A stretch of 64,000 nucleotides of DNA from Odobenus rosmarus divergens (GCF_000321225.1 NW_004451649.1:797572-861571), one strand, 5' to 3'; positions 48,201 through 59,850 are shown, counted from the stretch's first letter. The notes: generated by a model from the sequence alone, not told the origin. Program-made: numbers and translations.

Positions 48201-48839
48201 TATTCCTCACCTTTGAGCATTTCTACAAGCCTGTTTTATCTTTTTCTTATGGGATTTATTTCCATATTTTTAAATATGTCCTTATTCTGCAGTTTTATAC
48301 ACTATTTTGACTTCCTATTTATAAGACGATGATTTGGCCCACTTATATCCCCTTTCCCAACTTCTCACCTCCACTCCCCCTTCTATCTGTCCTTCAGTGT
48401 ATTGACTTTAGAAACATTGGTTATATTAAGATTCAGAATGAGTTATTATAACCATGTAAATATGGACTGAGCTTAGTATTATGCTATTATGATGGCATTT
48501 CTTTTCTGGCACTTATTTGTTCTTCTTTGAGTTAGTAATAAACCTATTTTATTTCTTTTACGTGTGTTTGTCTACATCTGTCATAAGTTCTTGAAACCTC
48601 TAATGGAAGGTTCAAAATCCTCTAAATTCTACTTAGCTATTAAGTCCCCCCACCTTGCCACAGCCTTCCTGGAGGCCTCAGACCTCCTGCCAATCTGACT
48701 GGGCTAGTTTAGATCTACTCCGGAAGCTCATGCTGATATTTATTTCCCCTTTTCTCTCATGCTGGATTCTGTTTCCTGCACTTCGCCTTTGTTTCTGTCT
48801 TGGTTAAGTCCTGTGTCAGAAGAGTGTTTCTCTCCTGCC

Positions 48840-49470
48840 TTCTCTTTGACTGGAGCCTAGAGCAAATAAGGGCAAAAATGCATGGATTCTTTCTGAAACT
48901 TAATTGATACTTTGGCTGGTTATAAAATTCTAGTTGACAAAAGCGTTGCTCAGGATATTAAAATCACCATTCTAAAATCATTCAGCTTCTGCTTTTGCTC
49001 TTAGAAGTCTACTGGGCTTCTGACTCCTACGTGATCAGTTTTCTCTCTCTCTCTCTTTTTTTTTTTTCTCGTTCCAGTTTTAGTACTATATCTTTATTCC
49101 AGTGTTTTGAAATGTTTCAATACGATGCCTTGGTTTGGCACTTTTTTCCTTTTACTGGCTGGACCCTTGGTGAGCAATTATAATCTAAAAACTCTCTATC
49201 TAAATAATTCAGTGAGTTTTCCTCTCCTATCTTTTTTATTCAGTTTATATGTCAAACATGTATTTGTTAATTTGATGTTAAACCTCCCAGGTCTTTCTTT
49301 TCTTTCATTCTTCCTTATTTATAATATTCTGTTCTTGTTTCATGGATAGCTTAAATTCTCTTGTATTTTAGGATTTTACTAACCCTTTTTTCAAATAAAA
49401 TTTTCTTGTGATGCTTCCTGCTTTTATTTCTTCTGACTTCCTCCCCACACCCTTCCCTACGTTGTTCCAT
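48840..49470. mobile_element. Possible old LINE-derived stretch
   Basis: ATACTTTGGCTGGTTATAAA followed by ATTCTAGTTGACA recalls a common old LINE pattern. The rest is too diverged to place. A CT/T-rich run is at 49041-49070. Confidence 0.35.
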
Positions 49471-49864
49471 CTTTTACACTGGAGGCATTTTTCAAATGGC
49501 AAGTGATCTATTGTTCATACAAAAAAAAACTATTGGAATCTCTGTGTCAATTGATGGCTTTCATGGTAGGGTAATCCAATTGGGAAGTCGCCATTCATTG
49601 GAGATGAGTACAGAGGATGGGGCTGGTGATGCTGATTTTCAGTTATTAGAGGAGAGATTATAGGTGGTAGCCTGATTGTAGTTGAGATATTGGGAGACAA
49701 AGCTATGAGAGAAGAGAACCAAACCTTAGAAATATCCAAGTTTTATTGAAAACCTGTGGCCTTCATGTAAGAAATTCAAATATAAGTCATCATTAAAATC
49801 AAGATTTTTGAGAGCAATATAGTTCTTTTAATAATACTTACTTACAGACTTCAGAACAGCAAAT

Positions 49865-49990
49865 TATTTTTTATCCATTACCTCATTTAACAAACATCTA
49901 TTGAGCACCTCCTATGTGCCAGGCCCTGTTCAATATTTAATAAAGTAGTCAGATGACTAGACATGTGCCCTGCTCCCAGGGGACCTTTTG
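49865..49990 (+). mobile_element. L2/MIR-like fragment
   Basis: AACATCTATTGAGCACCTCC followed by TATGTGCCAGGCCCTGTTCA is a widely shared old-repeat block; the family and strand are uncertain. Confidence 0.55.
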
Positions 49991-50506
49991 CATCACGTTA
50001 TCAGCAATAGCATGAAACTTTGCCTCTAAAATATGGTGAGAGAAGCATTTTCCCCTCCGAAAACACTTACCTATGTTTGTCTTTGCCTCACAGGATGGTT
50101 TCTCTCAGACAAAGAAAATTCTTGGCAAGAAAAGAAATTAATGCAGCCGGGCTTAATTTAATCACATTCAGACAGACTGATCATTATCATCCAGTCTGTT
50201 TTGGAAGGGCACAATAATTCACATTCAATGGCTATCATAACCCCGTCCCCTCATGCATGCCCAGTTAAATAAAAAGAGACATACTAAGGCTAGCCATCTG
50301 ACTTTCCGATTTAATAGACACCATAGGGTGGCGAGTACTTCTGGGTCAGCTAAAGTTAAAGATAAGGTTTACAAGCACTGGGTAGCTCTACTGTCCTTCT
50401 ACTGCATAGCTTTGGTTGTATTGGACTTAAAGGACTCTACCTACATAATTATTGCTGCAACACCACTTTCCGAATGTCAAGGTTTATTTTAAAAATTGTT
50501 AAGATA

Positions 50507-50690
50507 GGGCGCCTGGGTGGCTCAGTTGGTTAAGCAACTGCTTTCGGCTCAGGTCATGATCCTGGAGTCCCAGGATCGAGTCCCGCATCGGACTCCCTGC
50601 TCAGCAGTGAGTCTGCTTCTCCCTCAGACCCTCCCCCCTCTCATGCTCTCTCTATCTCATTCTCTCTCTCAAATAAATAAATAAATAAAT
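50507..50690 (+). mobile_element. CAN-SINE, sense
   Basis: GGGCGCCTGGGTGGCTCAG head and CTCAAATAAATAAATAAATA tail. Perfect duplication AATTGTTAAGATA at 50494-50506 and 50691-50703. Confidence 0.96.
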
Positions 50691-52559
50691 AATTGTTAAG
50701 ATAATCCTAGTTACAGCTGTCATGACATAGCCATTGCCAATTTTATAGCCATAGTCAAAGACTGCCTACAGTTGAGAAAAGAAATTTGTTCACTGGGGAT
50801 TTAATTTCCTTCTTTGTTGCATGTAAATAAGAAACTTAAGAGATATTATGCAACCGCATTTCAGACTTACTGTATTTTGTATGAAAGTGAACATTTTGTT
50901 TTCTGAACATTATTGGCATAACTATAGTGAGACTTGGCATTTGATTTTATTACAGCCACACACGGAGTTGCGTTTTCCAGAATGCCAATTTGAAACTAAA
51001 TTAACCTGACTACTTGAAAGCTGTATTTTACATAGTACCACGCTGCTAAACAACACTACTGTCTCAAGAGAGATTAACCTTGTAAGCACGTTATACAGGT
51101 GATTCCAATCCATTTAATCTCACATTTAAAAAAAAATGTTAATTGCATTGGCAAAGACATTGCCTCTGATCACTCCATGGCTATATAATTAGGGATCAGG
51201 GCATTCAGAGGGACTCTAATTGATAAGCAGTCAGAAAACAGCCTTTGAGATTTCTCCCCCTGATTTTCAATATGTGATCAGACATAAGGTGATAACATGG
51301 AAAAATCAGTGACCTTATTTTACATGCCTCAAAATTAAGTTTGCTTATGATTTAGTAGTTCAAGATGTTTTCATATAAATTTATTTTAATTCCACAAGGC
51401 TTCATAGAGTACAAACTCCATGGGCATTAATGGGTATCGAGTGTGATTACTAATCAACTTACTTTCTAATCCTTATAACTTTACATTTATTTGCAGATGA
51501 TTTTGACACAAAACAGTAAACCCCAAGACCTTTCCTTGTAATTTTTGCAATTTGTGTCTCAAAGAGGCATGGCTTTATGTTTGGCTCATGATAATAGTAG
51601 CCACTGCAGTGGCAAAGCCTTCAAAAATGTGTTTTCTACCTGGACAAATTCTTTAGTCATTAGTATTCATGTCTCTCGTTCTCAGATTTTCTGGAAATAA
51701 AGTCTAGTTATGGAAACTGGAAAATAATTCTTACAAAAAAACGTATCTCCATTTAAATAAATGTTAGGCACACCTATAGTTTTTAACAAAGTGTTTTTTT
51801 GTAGGTGGTTAAAATTGAGGTAGAAGGTGATTTTAGTATAATTAGAAGAAAACAATTAGAATAATGAATAATACAATTTAGAGATAATTATTGTAATGGG
51901 TGCTATGGAAATTCCCAGAATAATACTTTAAAAGTTATGACCAAACTCTAATGTATTAGTCAATGTCAATGTCACTTTGTTGGAAGGTACAACCAAAGAT
52001 ACTCAAGTATAAAACCCATCTTGATGTGCCCTATATGTGCAAGTGACTGTTATCTGGCTTACTCTTTGCATTGTCTTTTCTTTTTTCTTTCCTATCAATT
52101 GAGTTACATTTTCCATCATGAGCCAATGTTAGGCTTCCAAAAATTCTATACCACATACTCTCCTGTGGTTATCTAGTTGCTAGGTAACTAGACTCTGCTT
52201 GAGGGCAGAAGGGAATAGTGAAAGTTCATTGCGAAGTTGTCCACCCCTGCTGAGTTCATCAGAACAACAGCAGGGGAGCCTATATCTTCCTTATTCTTGA
52301 AATTATAAATTAGGTGCTTACACGTGTCTCCGTACAAAACAGTAGGGCTTAGAACACATATGGTAGCCAAAAAACCCTCAAGGATCCTATGGTGTCCCCG
52401 GATGAAGAGACAACTTTGCTTTTAGTAACTTTGGTTTTGTAACAAGTCTAATGTAAAGTTTACCCTTTGGATTAATTACATTCATATGTTGCAATTTTGT
52501 GACAGGTAACACGTTAAAGGAAGCATACAAAAACCTGGCCTGAAAATATTCATGTGTGT

Positions 52560-52770
52560 TTTAATGGAACTAGTCTCACATACTGTTATACAATTTACTT
52601 TATAGTTAGCATCATGTCATGAAAATTTTCTATGTTAGATAGATGATAGACAGAGGTAACTTTATCATTCCAATGACTTACTAGTTTTGTAGTATATGAG
52701 TCTGCCACAATTTTTCCTAAAAGCACCCATTTTCCAATACTGCCAGTGTTGCTACAATGATTCTATGTAA
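52560..52770. mobile_element. Old LINE-like fragment, family uncertain
   Basis: Same layout as 40200-40480: ACATACTGTTATACAATTTA, ATGTCATGAAAATTTTCTAT and AATACTGCCAGTGTTGCTAC. Confidence 0.35.
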
Positions 52771-52977
52771 TTCTTCTTTTTTTGTTGCAGTTATTAATTA
52801 TCAAAATTATTATTCTGTTCTCCAATACTCCACACTTTCTTTTTTTTTCTTATTGATCATTAATGTTGGCATGTCCATCTTATTCCTGATTTTAGTAGGC
52901 AGGATTTTAGCATATTACTTTTAAAAAGAAGTTTTGCATTTAATTTCCTTTTTTTCATTTTGGAAATACTTTATTTT

Positions 52978-53600
52978 TTAAATTTTTATTGTTATGTTAA
53001 TCACCATACATTACATCATTAGTTTTTGATGTAGTGTTCCATGATTCATTGTTTGTGCATAACACCCAGTGCTCCATGCAGTACGTGCCCTCTCTAATAC
53101 CCATCACCAGGCTAACCCATCCTCCCACCCCTCTCCCCTCTAGAACCCTCAGTTTGTTTTTCAGAGTCCATCGTTTCTCATGGTTCGTCTCCCCCTCCAA
53201 TTTCCCCCCCTTCATTCTTCCCCTCCTGCTATCTTCTTTTTTTTTTCTTAACATATATTGCATTATTTGTTTCAGAGGTACAGATCTGTGATTCAACAGT
53301 CTTGCACAATTCACAGCACTCATCATAGCACATACCCTCCCCAATGTCTACCACCCAGCCACCCCATCCCTCCCACCCCCACCCCCACTCCAGCAACCCT
53401 CAGTTTGTTTCCTGAGATTAAGAATTCCTCATATCAGTGAGGTCATATGATACATGTCTCAGCATAATACCCTCCAGTTCCATCCATGTCGTTGCAAATG
53501 GCAAGATCTCATTCCTTTTGATGGCTGCATAATATTCCATTGTATATATATACCACAGCTTCTTTATCCATTCATCTGTCGATGGACATCTTGGCTCATA
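52978..53600 (-). mobile_element. Carnivore L1 3' region, antisense, 5'-truncated
   Basis: About 620 bases: T-rich start, AATCACCATACATTACATCA, C-rich 3' UTR tract, TTCAGAGGTACAGATCTGTG, then TAATATTCCATTGTATATAT and CATCTTGGCTCA. It gives the uninverted order used to read the element at 4395. An open frame on the - strand (52997-53344) is within 3' UTR and is not a gene. An older L1-like scrap follows at about 53655-53730. Confidence 0.9.
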
Positions 53601-53934
53601 TCTTCTCCATGCTTAAGAAGTTGTTTTTGGTTCCTTTTTTATTCATTTTTTTTTAAATCCAAGAGCTTTTCTATATCTACAGATATGATCATGTTTTTTT
53701 TTCTTTTCCCTTCTATTATGTAAATAGCCTCCTTTATCTTCTTAATTAGGAATGTATTTAACTTCACTTGACAGAAACCTGACCACTATGGCATAAGCAT
53801 AAGGTGCTCATTTTTCTCATATCTATCATCTTTTTGTGATGAAAGGGTGTACACACATATACACACACACCCTATATCTGTACTTTACCTGCCAATCTGT
53901 TCCAGTTTGCTAAATAGAAATGAGGATCTTTCTA

Positions 53935-54000
53935 GACTTTTCTTCTTCAACCTTCACATCTGATTGATCACTCAGCTCTGATATCTCTTCATTCTGTCCC
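53935..54000 (+). mobile_element. LINE L2 fragment, sense (left piece)
   Basis: GATATCTCTTCATTCTGTCC matches an L2 block. It is interrupted by the L1 that starts at about 54004. Confidence 0.5.
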
Positions 54001-54003
54001 CTT

Positions 54004-54236
54004 TTTTTTAAATTTTATTATGTTAATCACCATACATTACATCATTAGTTTTTGATGTAGTGTTCCAGGATTCATTGTTTGTGCATAACACCCAGTGTTC
54101 CACGCAGAATGTGCCCTCTTTAATACCCATCACCAGGCTAACCCACCCCTCCACCCCCCTCCCCTCTAGAACCCTCAGTTTGTTTCTCAGAGTCCATCGT
54201 CTCTCATGGTTTGTCTCCCCCTCCGATTTCCCTTTT
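54004..54236 (-). mobile_element. Carnivore L1 3' end, antisense, 5'-truncated
   Basis: T-run, AATCACCATACATTACATCA, ACCCAGTGTTCC, C-rich tract, ending in CCCCCTCCGATTTCCC. It sits inside L2. Confidence 0.9.
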
Positions 54237-54299
54237 CCATATCCATAGAACCACTGTATCAGTCGAAGCTGAAATAATTTCTTACAAAAACCATTTGAC

Positions 54300-54800
54300 C
54301 TAATTCACTGCTTCATGTTTCTCTTCTAGCTCATCTTTCACAGACCTGCCAACACAGTCTTTTCCACATGTTATTAAAAATGTTGCTTCTTTATTTAAAA
54401 TCCTTCAGGAGCTCTCTTTCTTTTTTTTTTTTAAGATTTTTTTTTTTTTTTATTTGACAGAGAGAGAGAGTACAAGCAGGAAGGGCGGCAGGCAGAGGCA
54501 GAGGGAGAGGGAGAAACAGGCTCCCCGCTCAGCAGGGAGCCTGATGTGGGGCTCGATCCCAGGACCCCGAGATCATGACCCGAGCCAAAGGCAGACGCTT
54601 GACCGTCTGAGCTACCCAGGCGCCCTGGAGCTCTCTTTCACTCTCAGGACAGAACTCATATTCCTAGACATGGCCTGTAAGGCCCTTCATGGTCTTGCCA
54701 TTCCCTATCTGACTAGCTTCATATCCTACCACTTTTCTGATAAAACCAAGCTGCTGGCTATTCGCCAGCTACCAAGCTCAAAGCCTGACTTAGGAAAAGC
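54300..54800 (+). mobile_element. LINE L2 fragment, sense (right piece), split by a SINE
   Basis: TTTATTTAAAATCCTTCAGG before the SINE and, after it, GGCCTGTAAGGCCCTTCATG then GTCTTGCCATTCCCTATCTG match the L2 order. The SINE at 54421-54626 interrupts it. Confidence 0.75.
54421..54626 (-). mobile_element. CAN-SINE, antisense, young-looking
   Basis: T-rich start, GA-rich stretch and clean reverse-complement head ending GAGCTACCCAGGCGCCC. Perfect 13-base duplication GGAGCTCTCTTTC at 54408-54420 and 54627-54639. Confidence 0.96.
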
Positions 54801-55215
54801 TGTGTTAACGTGTGTGAAATGAATAAGCGATAGAGGGAATGACTTCTCTCTATACACTAGGTTGTAGCACAACACATCCATTAAAATCCAAGTGGGCAGG
54901 AAGAGTCTACTGACAGATGATTTCTCAATCTCAAGCCATATTAACAGTAGCTTAGCTCTCTTTTAACTTTGGGTTATTGCAGCTTTTAGATGAATTGGAT
55001 GAATGTCCCCAAGTGATTGGAAAGAAAAAGTTAATCCTGCTTTCTGTACTAATGATTCATTTGTGCTATTAGCATTCCAAGCACTCATACAGAGATACTG
55101 TACTGATCCTGTTACCTATTTGCTGCCAGAAACAATGGCTCAATATCAACCAGCCAGTGCTAAAATAGTTGTTTGGAGCACATAGTGTCCTGAGTTCAAA
55201 AGGATAATACTAAAT

Positions 55216-55417
55216 AGGGGCGCCTGCATGGCTCAGTCGGCTGAGGAGCCAACTCTTGATTTTGTCTCAGGTCATGATCTCGGGGTTGTGGGATGGAGCC
55301 CCAGGTCAGTCTCCATGCTCAGTGTGGAGTCTGCTTGTCCCTCTCCCTCTGCTCCTCCCTCACTCGTGCTCTCCTCTCTCTCTCCCTCTCAAATAAAAAA
55401 TTAAATCTTTAAAAAAC
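55216..55417 (+). mobile_element. CAN-SINE, sense (older of a nested pair)
   Basis: GGGGCGCCTGCATGGCTCAG head. Its 5' duplication AAGGATAATACTAAAT is at 55200-55215. Its 3' copy now lies at 55606-55621 because the next SINE inserted within it. Confidence 0.94.
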
Positions 55418-55425
55418 GAAGGATA

Positions 55426-55604
55426 GGGCGCCTGGGTGGCTCAGATGGTTAAGCGTCTGCCTTCGGCTCAGGTCATGATCCCAGGGTCCTGGGATTGAGT
55501 CCCGTGTCGGGCTCCCTGCTCCTTGGGAGCCTGCTTCTCCCTCTGCCTCTCTCTCTCTCTCTGTCTTTCATGAATAAATAAATAAAATCTTTAAAAAAAA
55601 AAAA
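55426..55604 (+). mobile_element. CAN-SINE, sense (younger, inserted in the target duplication)
   Basis: GGGCGCCTGGGTGGCTCAG head, TTCATGAATAAATAAATAAA tail. Own duplication GAAGGATA at 55418-55425 and 55605-55612. Confidence 0.95.
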
Positions 55605-56891
55605 GAAGGATAATACTAAATCATTCCATCCAACATGCAGATTTGTTCTGCCGTCTTTGGGGGAGGGGGCACTTAGCTGCTAATTGATTCGGACTACCTA
55701 AAATCTTTAGGAGCAGCCTTTTTTTTTTTTTCCCCTTCCAAGTTTTTATGGATTATTTCTAAATTTGCGTTAAAAAAGCTCTCCATGAAAAGTTCTATTT
55801 GCCTGTTTTACAGCTTTGGATTTTGAGGTCTCAGAGTGCAGATACGTAAGCATATGCAGGTTGCTATTTTAGAGAAAACTTTGATCCGTACTGTCAGCTT
55901 CACTGTGGAGAGATGGAGTTGTCTTCCTTCTGAATGCCAATGATTGTTGACTTTACTGCAATACAAAATGTCTCTTGCAACTTAAACATTTATTTTATAA
56001 ATGTAGATCTCTATTTAGACGATAAAATTATATACTTCCATCCTATACTCTTAATATATGCTATTTGAAGTAATTTATTTAAAGGTTTCTAGTTAAATAT
56101 GTTTCAGTTTTGTGCCACTTGTTTGACATTTTTGAATTGGATTTGAAACTAAAGTCTTAAGTGACTAAATATGGCCATATGGCCGGATAAATTGTGTCAA
56201 TTCCCAATGGATTTCATCTTTCTTTTCCTTGACTTCTCTTTCTACTTCAGTAAGTAGCACTATTGGACTGCCTATGATTTGAAGACATGTGCTAATAAAA
56301 ACTTAAATGATAATGTTTCCATTATTAAAGGAAGAAACTAGACAAGAAGTTAAAGTGCTTAGAGATTTGTAAGACAACTGTTTGTTTTATATTTCTCTGA
56401 GATGGTAAGATTTTTATGGACAGGGATTGTTTCCTAGCGTTATGTAGAGGGGTGCTGAAGTGCAGAGTAAGGAAGATACGTGCAAAGTAACAACGACAAA
56501 AATAAAGGGTGGGAAAATGAAAACAGAATACTAGAGAAATAAACATAAAATTTAGGTAAAAAAAATTCTGGAACACTAAGAAGTGGCCCTAGAAAATTAT
56601 ATATGACACTAAATAGTTTACAATAATTAAAAATAACAGTGTTTTTTACTTAAGAAAGAAAACCAGATTGACAGCTTTTTTTATTTAAGAAAAAATAAAT
56701 CAGAGAGGGAGCTGTCCATACATGAAGTGAAAACATTCATGGAAGTATTGGGTCCTTGTGAAATGATAGCCTATGTGGGAAAATTTAGGTAACACTGATA
56801 TGTGAGAGCACAACTTTTTTGTTTCTCTCGCATTATTTTTTTCTTTTTTTTAGTTTTTATTTTAACTTCAGTTAACGCTAACATTCTTTAT

Positions 56892-56951
56892 GGAGAATTA
56901 GAATTAGTTTCCTTTTAGGTATTTTCCATCGGTCTCAACTTCTAATTCTCC
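56892..56951. repeat. 12-base inverted repeat before an exon
   Basis: GGAGAATTAGAA (56892-56903) and its exact reverse complement (56940-56951), 36-base loop, about 340 bases before the Ig3 exon. Confidence 0.85.
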
Positions 56952-57291
56952 CGCTCAGCCATTGTGATAAATTAAAGTAATCATTTTTACCTCTTTGCTT
57001 CTTTCTGTGGAATTCAGTGTTCAGATTTTTTATGACAGGATTTACATGATTTAGCTCAGGAATTCATTGAAAAATCAATTTAGCATTTTCCAAAAGATTG
57101 TATAGTGTTATATACAAACCATAGCTACTTCTGTGTTCCAAAATATTTTATTTTATTCAATTACACTGGATTCATAAGGTCTTATCAAGACATAGTTGAG
57201 ATACGGACATATTTTTTTCTATAACATACTTAAAACATGCACAACATTCATTTCATTTTACCGTTGTTGCTTTTTTTTTTTTCTTCCTAAG

Positions 57292-57430
57292 AACGACCCA
57301 CATTTCTCAGGAGGCCAATTAACCAGGTGGTGCTGGAGGAAGAAGCTGTAGAATTTCGTTGTCAGGTCCAGGGAGATCCTCAACCAAATGTGCGGTGGAA
57401 AAAGGATGATGCAGACTTGCCAAGAGGAAG
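57292..57430 (+). CDS. ROBO2: ROBO2 exon: start of Ig3
   Basis: This 139-base internal exon lies between an acceptor (T-tract then TTCTTCCTAAG) and a strong donor GTAAGA. Joined to the final G of the previous exon it reads [20 protein letters not shown], then [20 protein letters not shown], then ADLPRGR, leaving two bases of a split codon (phase 2). It carries the first Ig3 cysteine (EFRC) and the core tryptophan (VRWKK). The partner cysteine must lie in the next exon, beyond the window. ERP starts the Ig3 strand right after the Ig2-Ig3 linker. [18 protein letters not shown] separates ROBO2 from ROBO1 (KRPSNLAVTVDDSAEFKC from memory). The exon is intact. Confidence 0.96.
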
Positions 57431-58209
57431 GTAAGAACATCATATGGGTGGAAAATTGTTGGATAACCATTGAATAATTAGAAAAAAAAAGACATCCCGA
57501 TTGTACCATCAAACACTCTTATATCTCAGTGTATTATTTCCAAACACACGATTTTTACATATGCAAGCCACGTAGCTGCTGTTTAATATACTGAAGTCCT
57601 CCAGGCTTTTAAGGTCACTCTTTCATGGACTTTTCACATAAATGCCGATCCTCCACTCCATCTTCTATCCCCAACTATCAAAGATGCCTGAGGTAGCCCC
57701 TTCCAGATCTGCCATTCTGCTCGTGGTGAACTCTTGACTACCTAGCCTAATTGCCTCCAACTACTGCTCTGTTGTGTGATACTTCCCTGCACACTAGATA
57801 CTGTCTGCCTTGCTTGGTTGTCCAAAGCATCACTAAGCAAAGGCTGCTGCATGTAGCTGACTCTAAGGTCTGGAGTAAAGCAGAAGTTTTGTGCAACACA
57901 AGGCTGAAAAAGCAGCAAATACTTGACATCACTATCCACACGGGGAATTTGTCACTTAGGGACCGTCTGTCACTTTCTCAATCTCGATGTCTTCATGGAG
58001 ATCTTTTCCTCCATCTCTTTTCTAGTCTTCCTATCACCAACCCCCAAACCCAGTCAGTCAACTCTTCAGGGGGAATACAAAAATGCTTTTCATCGTTTTA
58101 TAAGAATATTTAACTTTTTTGTTGTCTAAATCTTTCCAAGACCTTGCCCTTTGTGACCAAATGAATCATTCAAGTGTTTTTTTTTCTATATAATGAGCAA
58201 GTCTAGCTT

Positions 58210-58341
58210 TTTTTAAAGATTTTATTTATTTAAGACATACACAGAGAGAGAGAGAGAGAACATGAGCAGGGGGGAGGGACAGAAGCAGGCTCCCCACTGA
58301 GTAGGGAGCCCAACACGGGGCTCTCAATCCCAGGACCCTGG
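58210..58341 (-). mobile_element. CAN-SINE, antisense, head missing
   Basis: TTTTAAAGATTTTATTTATT start, GAGAGAGAGAGAG, CAGGCTCCCCACTGAG and CCCAGGACCCTGG; it stops there, so the tRNA-like head is absent. Confidence 0.88.
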
Positions 58342-59083
58342 AATCTAAGATTTGTTTTGTCTTCCTCCTAGTCTCACCTTCTGAGACTATACCATCACAC
58401 CTACTACAGTCATCATCTGCCTAAGATTTCACATCTTTCCTTTTTTGTAATTTTTCTTGAAAAAAAGAAAGAAAGAAATTAGGTGTCATTCAACTGAAAT
58501 TATACATGCTTTCACAGATATCAGTTGCCTTTTATCTGCTCTCACTAGCAACCACTATGGATACTTTTCTGAATGTATGCATTCATTTCAAAATCTTGAT
58601 TTATTTATCCCTAAGCCTCTGATACTATATTTTCTAAAGTTGTATCATCAACAGCACTGGCCAGAAATGGACCAAACATTTTAAATAGTCAGTGAGAGGT
58701 TCTTTGCAATCTATAGGAATAAAACAAGTGAAACTTTTAATTTGGTTAGTTTTTCATCATAATAATAGGCTGTTTCCTTTGTCACTTTGCTGTTAGACAT
58801 CTAGTTTTAAAGGAGTGTTGTTACAGGAGTTTGTGAATGTTAGGTTCCTCAAGCCTTCTCAGTGGAGAAGCAGGTTAAAAAGCAAGAAGAGTTTATGGAG
58901 CTGAGTTATTAGTGTCTATCCTCTGTGTATAGTCAATAATTTTCCTCAGGTTTGAGAGCACTTAATGTGTAATTTTAAAATGTTGATGTAAGATTGAGAG
59001 ATGAATTATATAGTAAAATTTGGCCTAGTACAGATGAAGGTTAATTTTCAGTTACTGGGAGTAAATAGCCTTGTCTATTTTTT

Positions 59084-59268
59084 TAAAGATTCAATTATTT
59101 GAGAGACACAGAGAGAGAGAGAGCAGGAGCAGGGGGAGTGGCAGAGAGAGAAGGAGAAGCAGACTCCCTGCTGAGCAGGGAGCCAGACGCTGGCTCCATC
59201 CCAAGATCCCAGGATCATAACCTGACCCGAAGGCAGATGCTTAGCTGACTGAACCACCCAGGTGCCCC
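59084..59268 (-). mobile_element. CAN-SINE, antisense
   Basis: TAAAGATTCAATTATTTGAG start, reverse-complement head ending GAACCACCCAGGTGCCCC. 17-base duplication AGCCTTGTCTATTTTTT (59067-59083) / AGCCTTGTCCATTTTTT (59269-59285). Confidence 0.95.
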
Positions 59269-59289
59269 AGCCTTGTCCATTTTTTAAAA

Positions 59290-59850
59290 ACAAACAATCA
59301 AACTTTTATTTTGGAATATTTTTGGCTTTATAGAAAAGTTACAAAGATAGTACAGAGAATTCCCATATACCTGATACTAAGTTTCCCCTGTTGTTAGCAT
59401 CTTACATTATGATGAAACATTTGTCATTCCTAATGAACAAATGCTAATACATAATGATTAAAGTTTATACATTCTTTTGATTTCACCAGGTTTTCCATTA
59501 ATGTCTTCCTTCTGCTCCAGGATCCAATCTAGGGTATTTAATTGGGATATTATAGACTATTGCATTTATTTTTCATGTTTCCCCAGTTTTCTGTATCTTT
59601 CCTCAATCTTTCATTGTTTTTCCTCAAAATTTCATTGTTTTTATGATCTTCACAGTCTTAAGAGATACTGGCCAGGTGGCCTATAGAATGTTCCCCAAAC
59701 TTGAATTTGTTTCATGTTTTCTCATGATTAGACTGGATTTTGTGGGGTGTTAGGGAAGAAAGCCACAAAGAATGCCCTTTTGTCACATGATATCAGAGGT
59801 TACATGATATCCATAGAACATCCCTTATGATCTTGATATTTTTAATCATT
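59290..59850. mobile_element. Old L1M-type LINE fragment
   Basis: GAAAAGTTACAAAGATAGTA followed by CAGAGAATTCCC, GTTGTTAGCATCTTACATTA, TTCTGCTCCAGGATCCAATC, GATACTGGCCAGGTGG and CATGTTTTCTCATGATTAGA follow the order of a common old L1 3' region. Orientation not settled. Confidence 0.65.

Larger units (their letters stand above)
43636..57291 (+). other. ROBO2: ROBO2 intron, 13.7 kb, phase 1, between Ig2 and Ig3
   Basis: The intron starts GTAAAA and ends TAAG. It is dense in repeats (LTR, nine SINEs, two antisense L1 3' ends, a broken L2). Stretches with nothing recognised are 43640-44190, 45610-47640, 48050-48560, 50705-52560, 54800-55195 and 55625-57280 (an inverted repeat at 56892-56951 is listed separately). 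Confidence 0.95.

Noticed and set aside
52997..53344. 115-residue open frame, - strand, similar to one at 4358-4600
   Set aside because: Both are L1 3' UTR sequence. The similarity reflects the repeat and not a gene family.
54454..54822. 122-residue open frame, + strand
   Set aside because: Spans an antisense SINE and an L2 piece; an artefact of nesting.
40574..57430. Assignment to ROBO1 instead of ROBO2
   Set aside because: At about a dozen paralogue-specific positions ([51 protein letters not shown]) the sequence follows ROBO2 as I recall it.
57751..58113. 120-residue open frame just after the Ig3 exon
   Set aside because: No resemblance to Robo or any family I recognise, not in phase with the exon, and no acceptor/donor pair frames it. 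An unlisted old repeat is possible.
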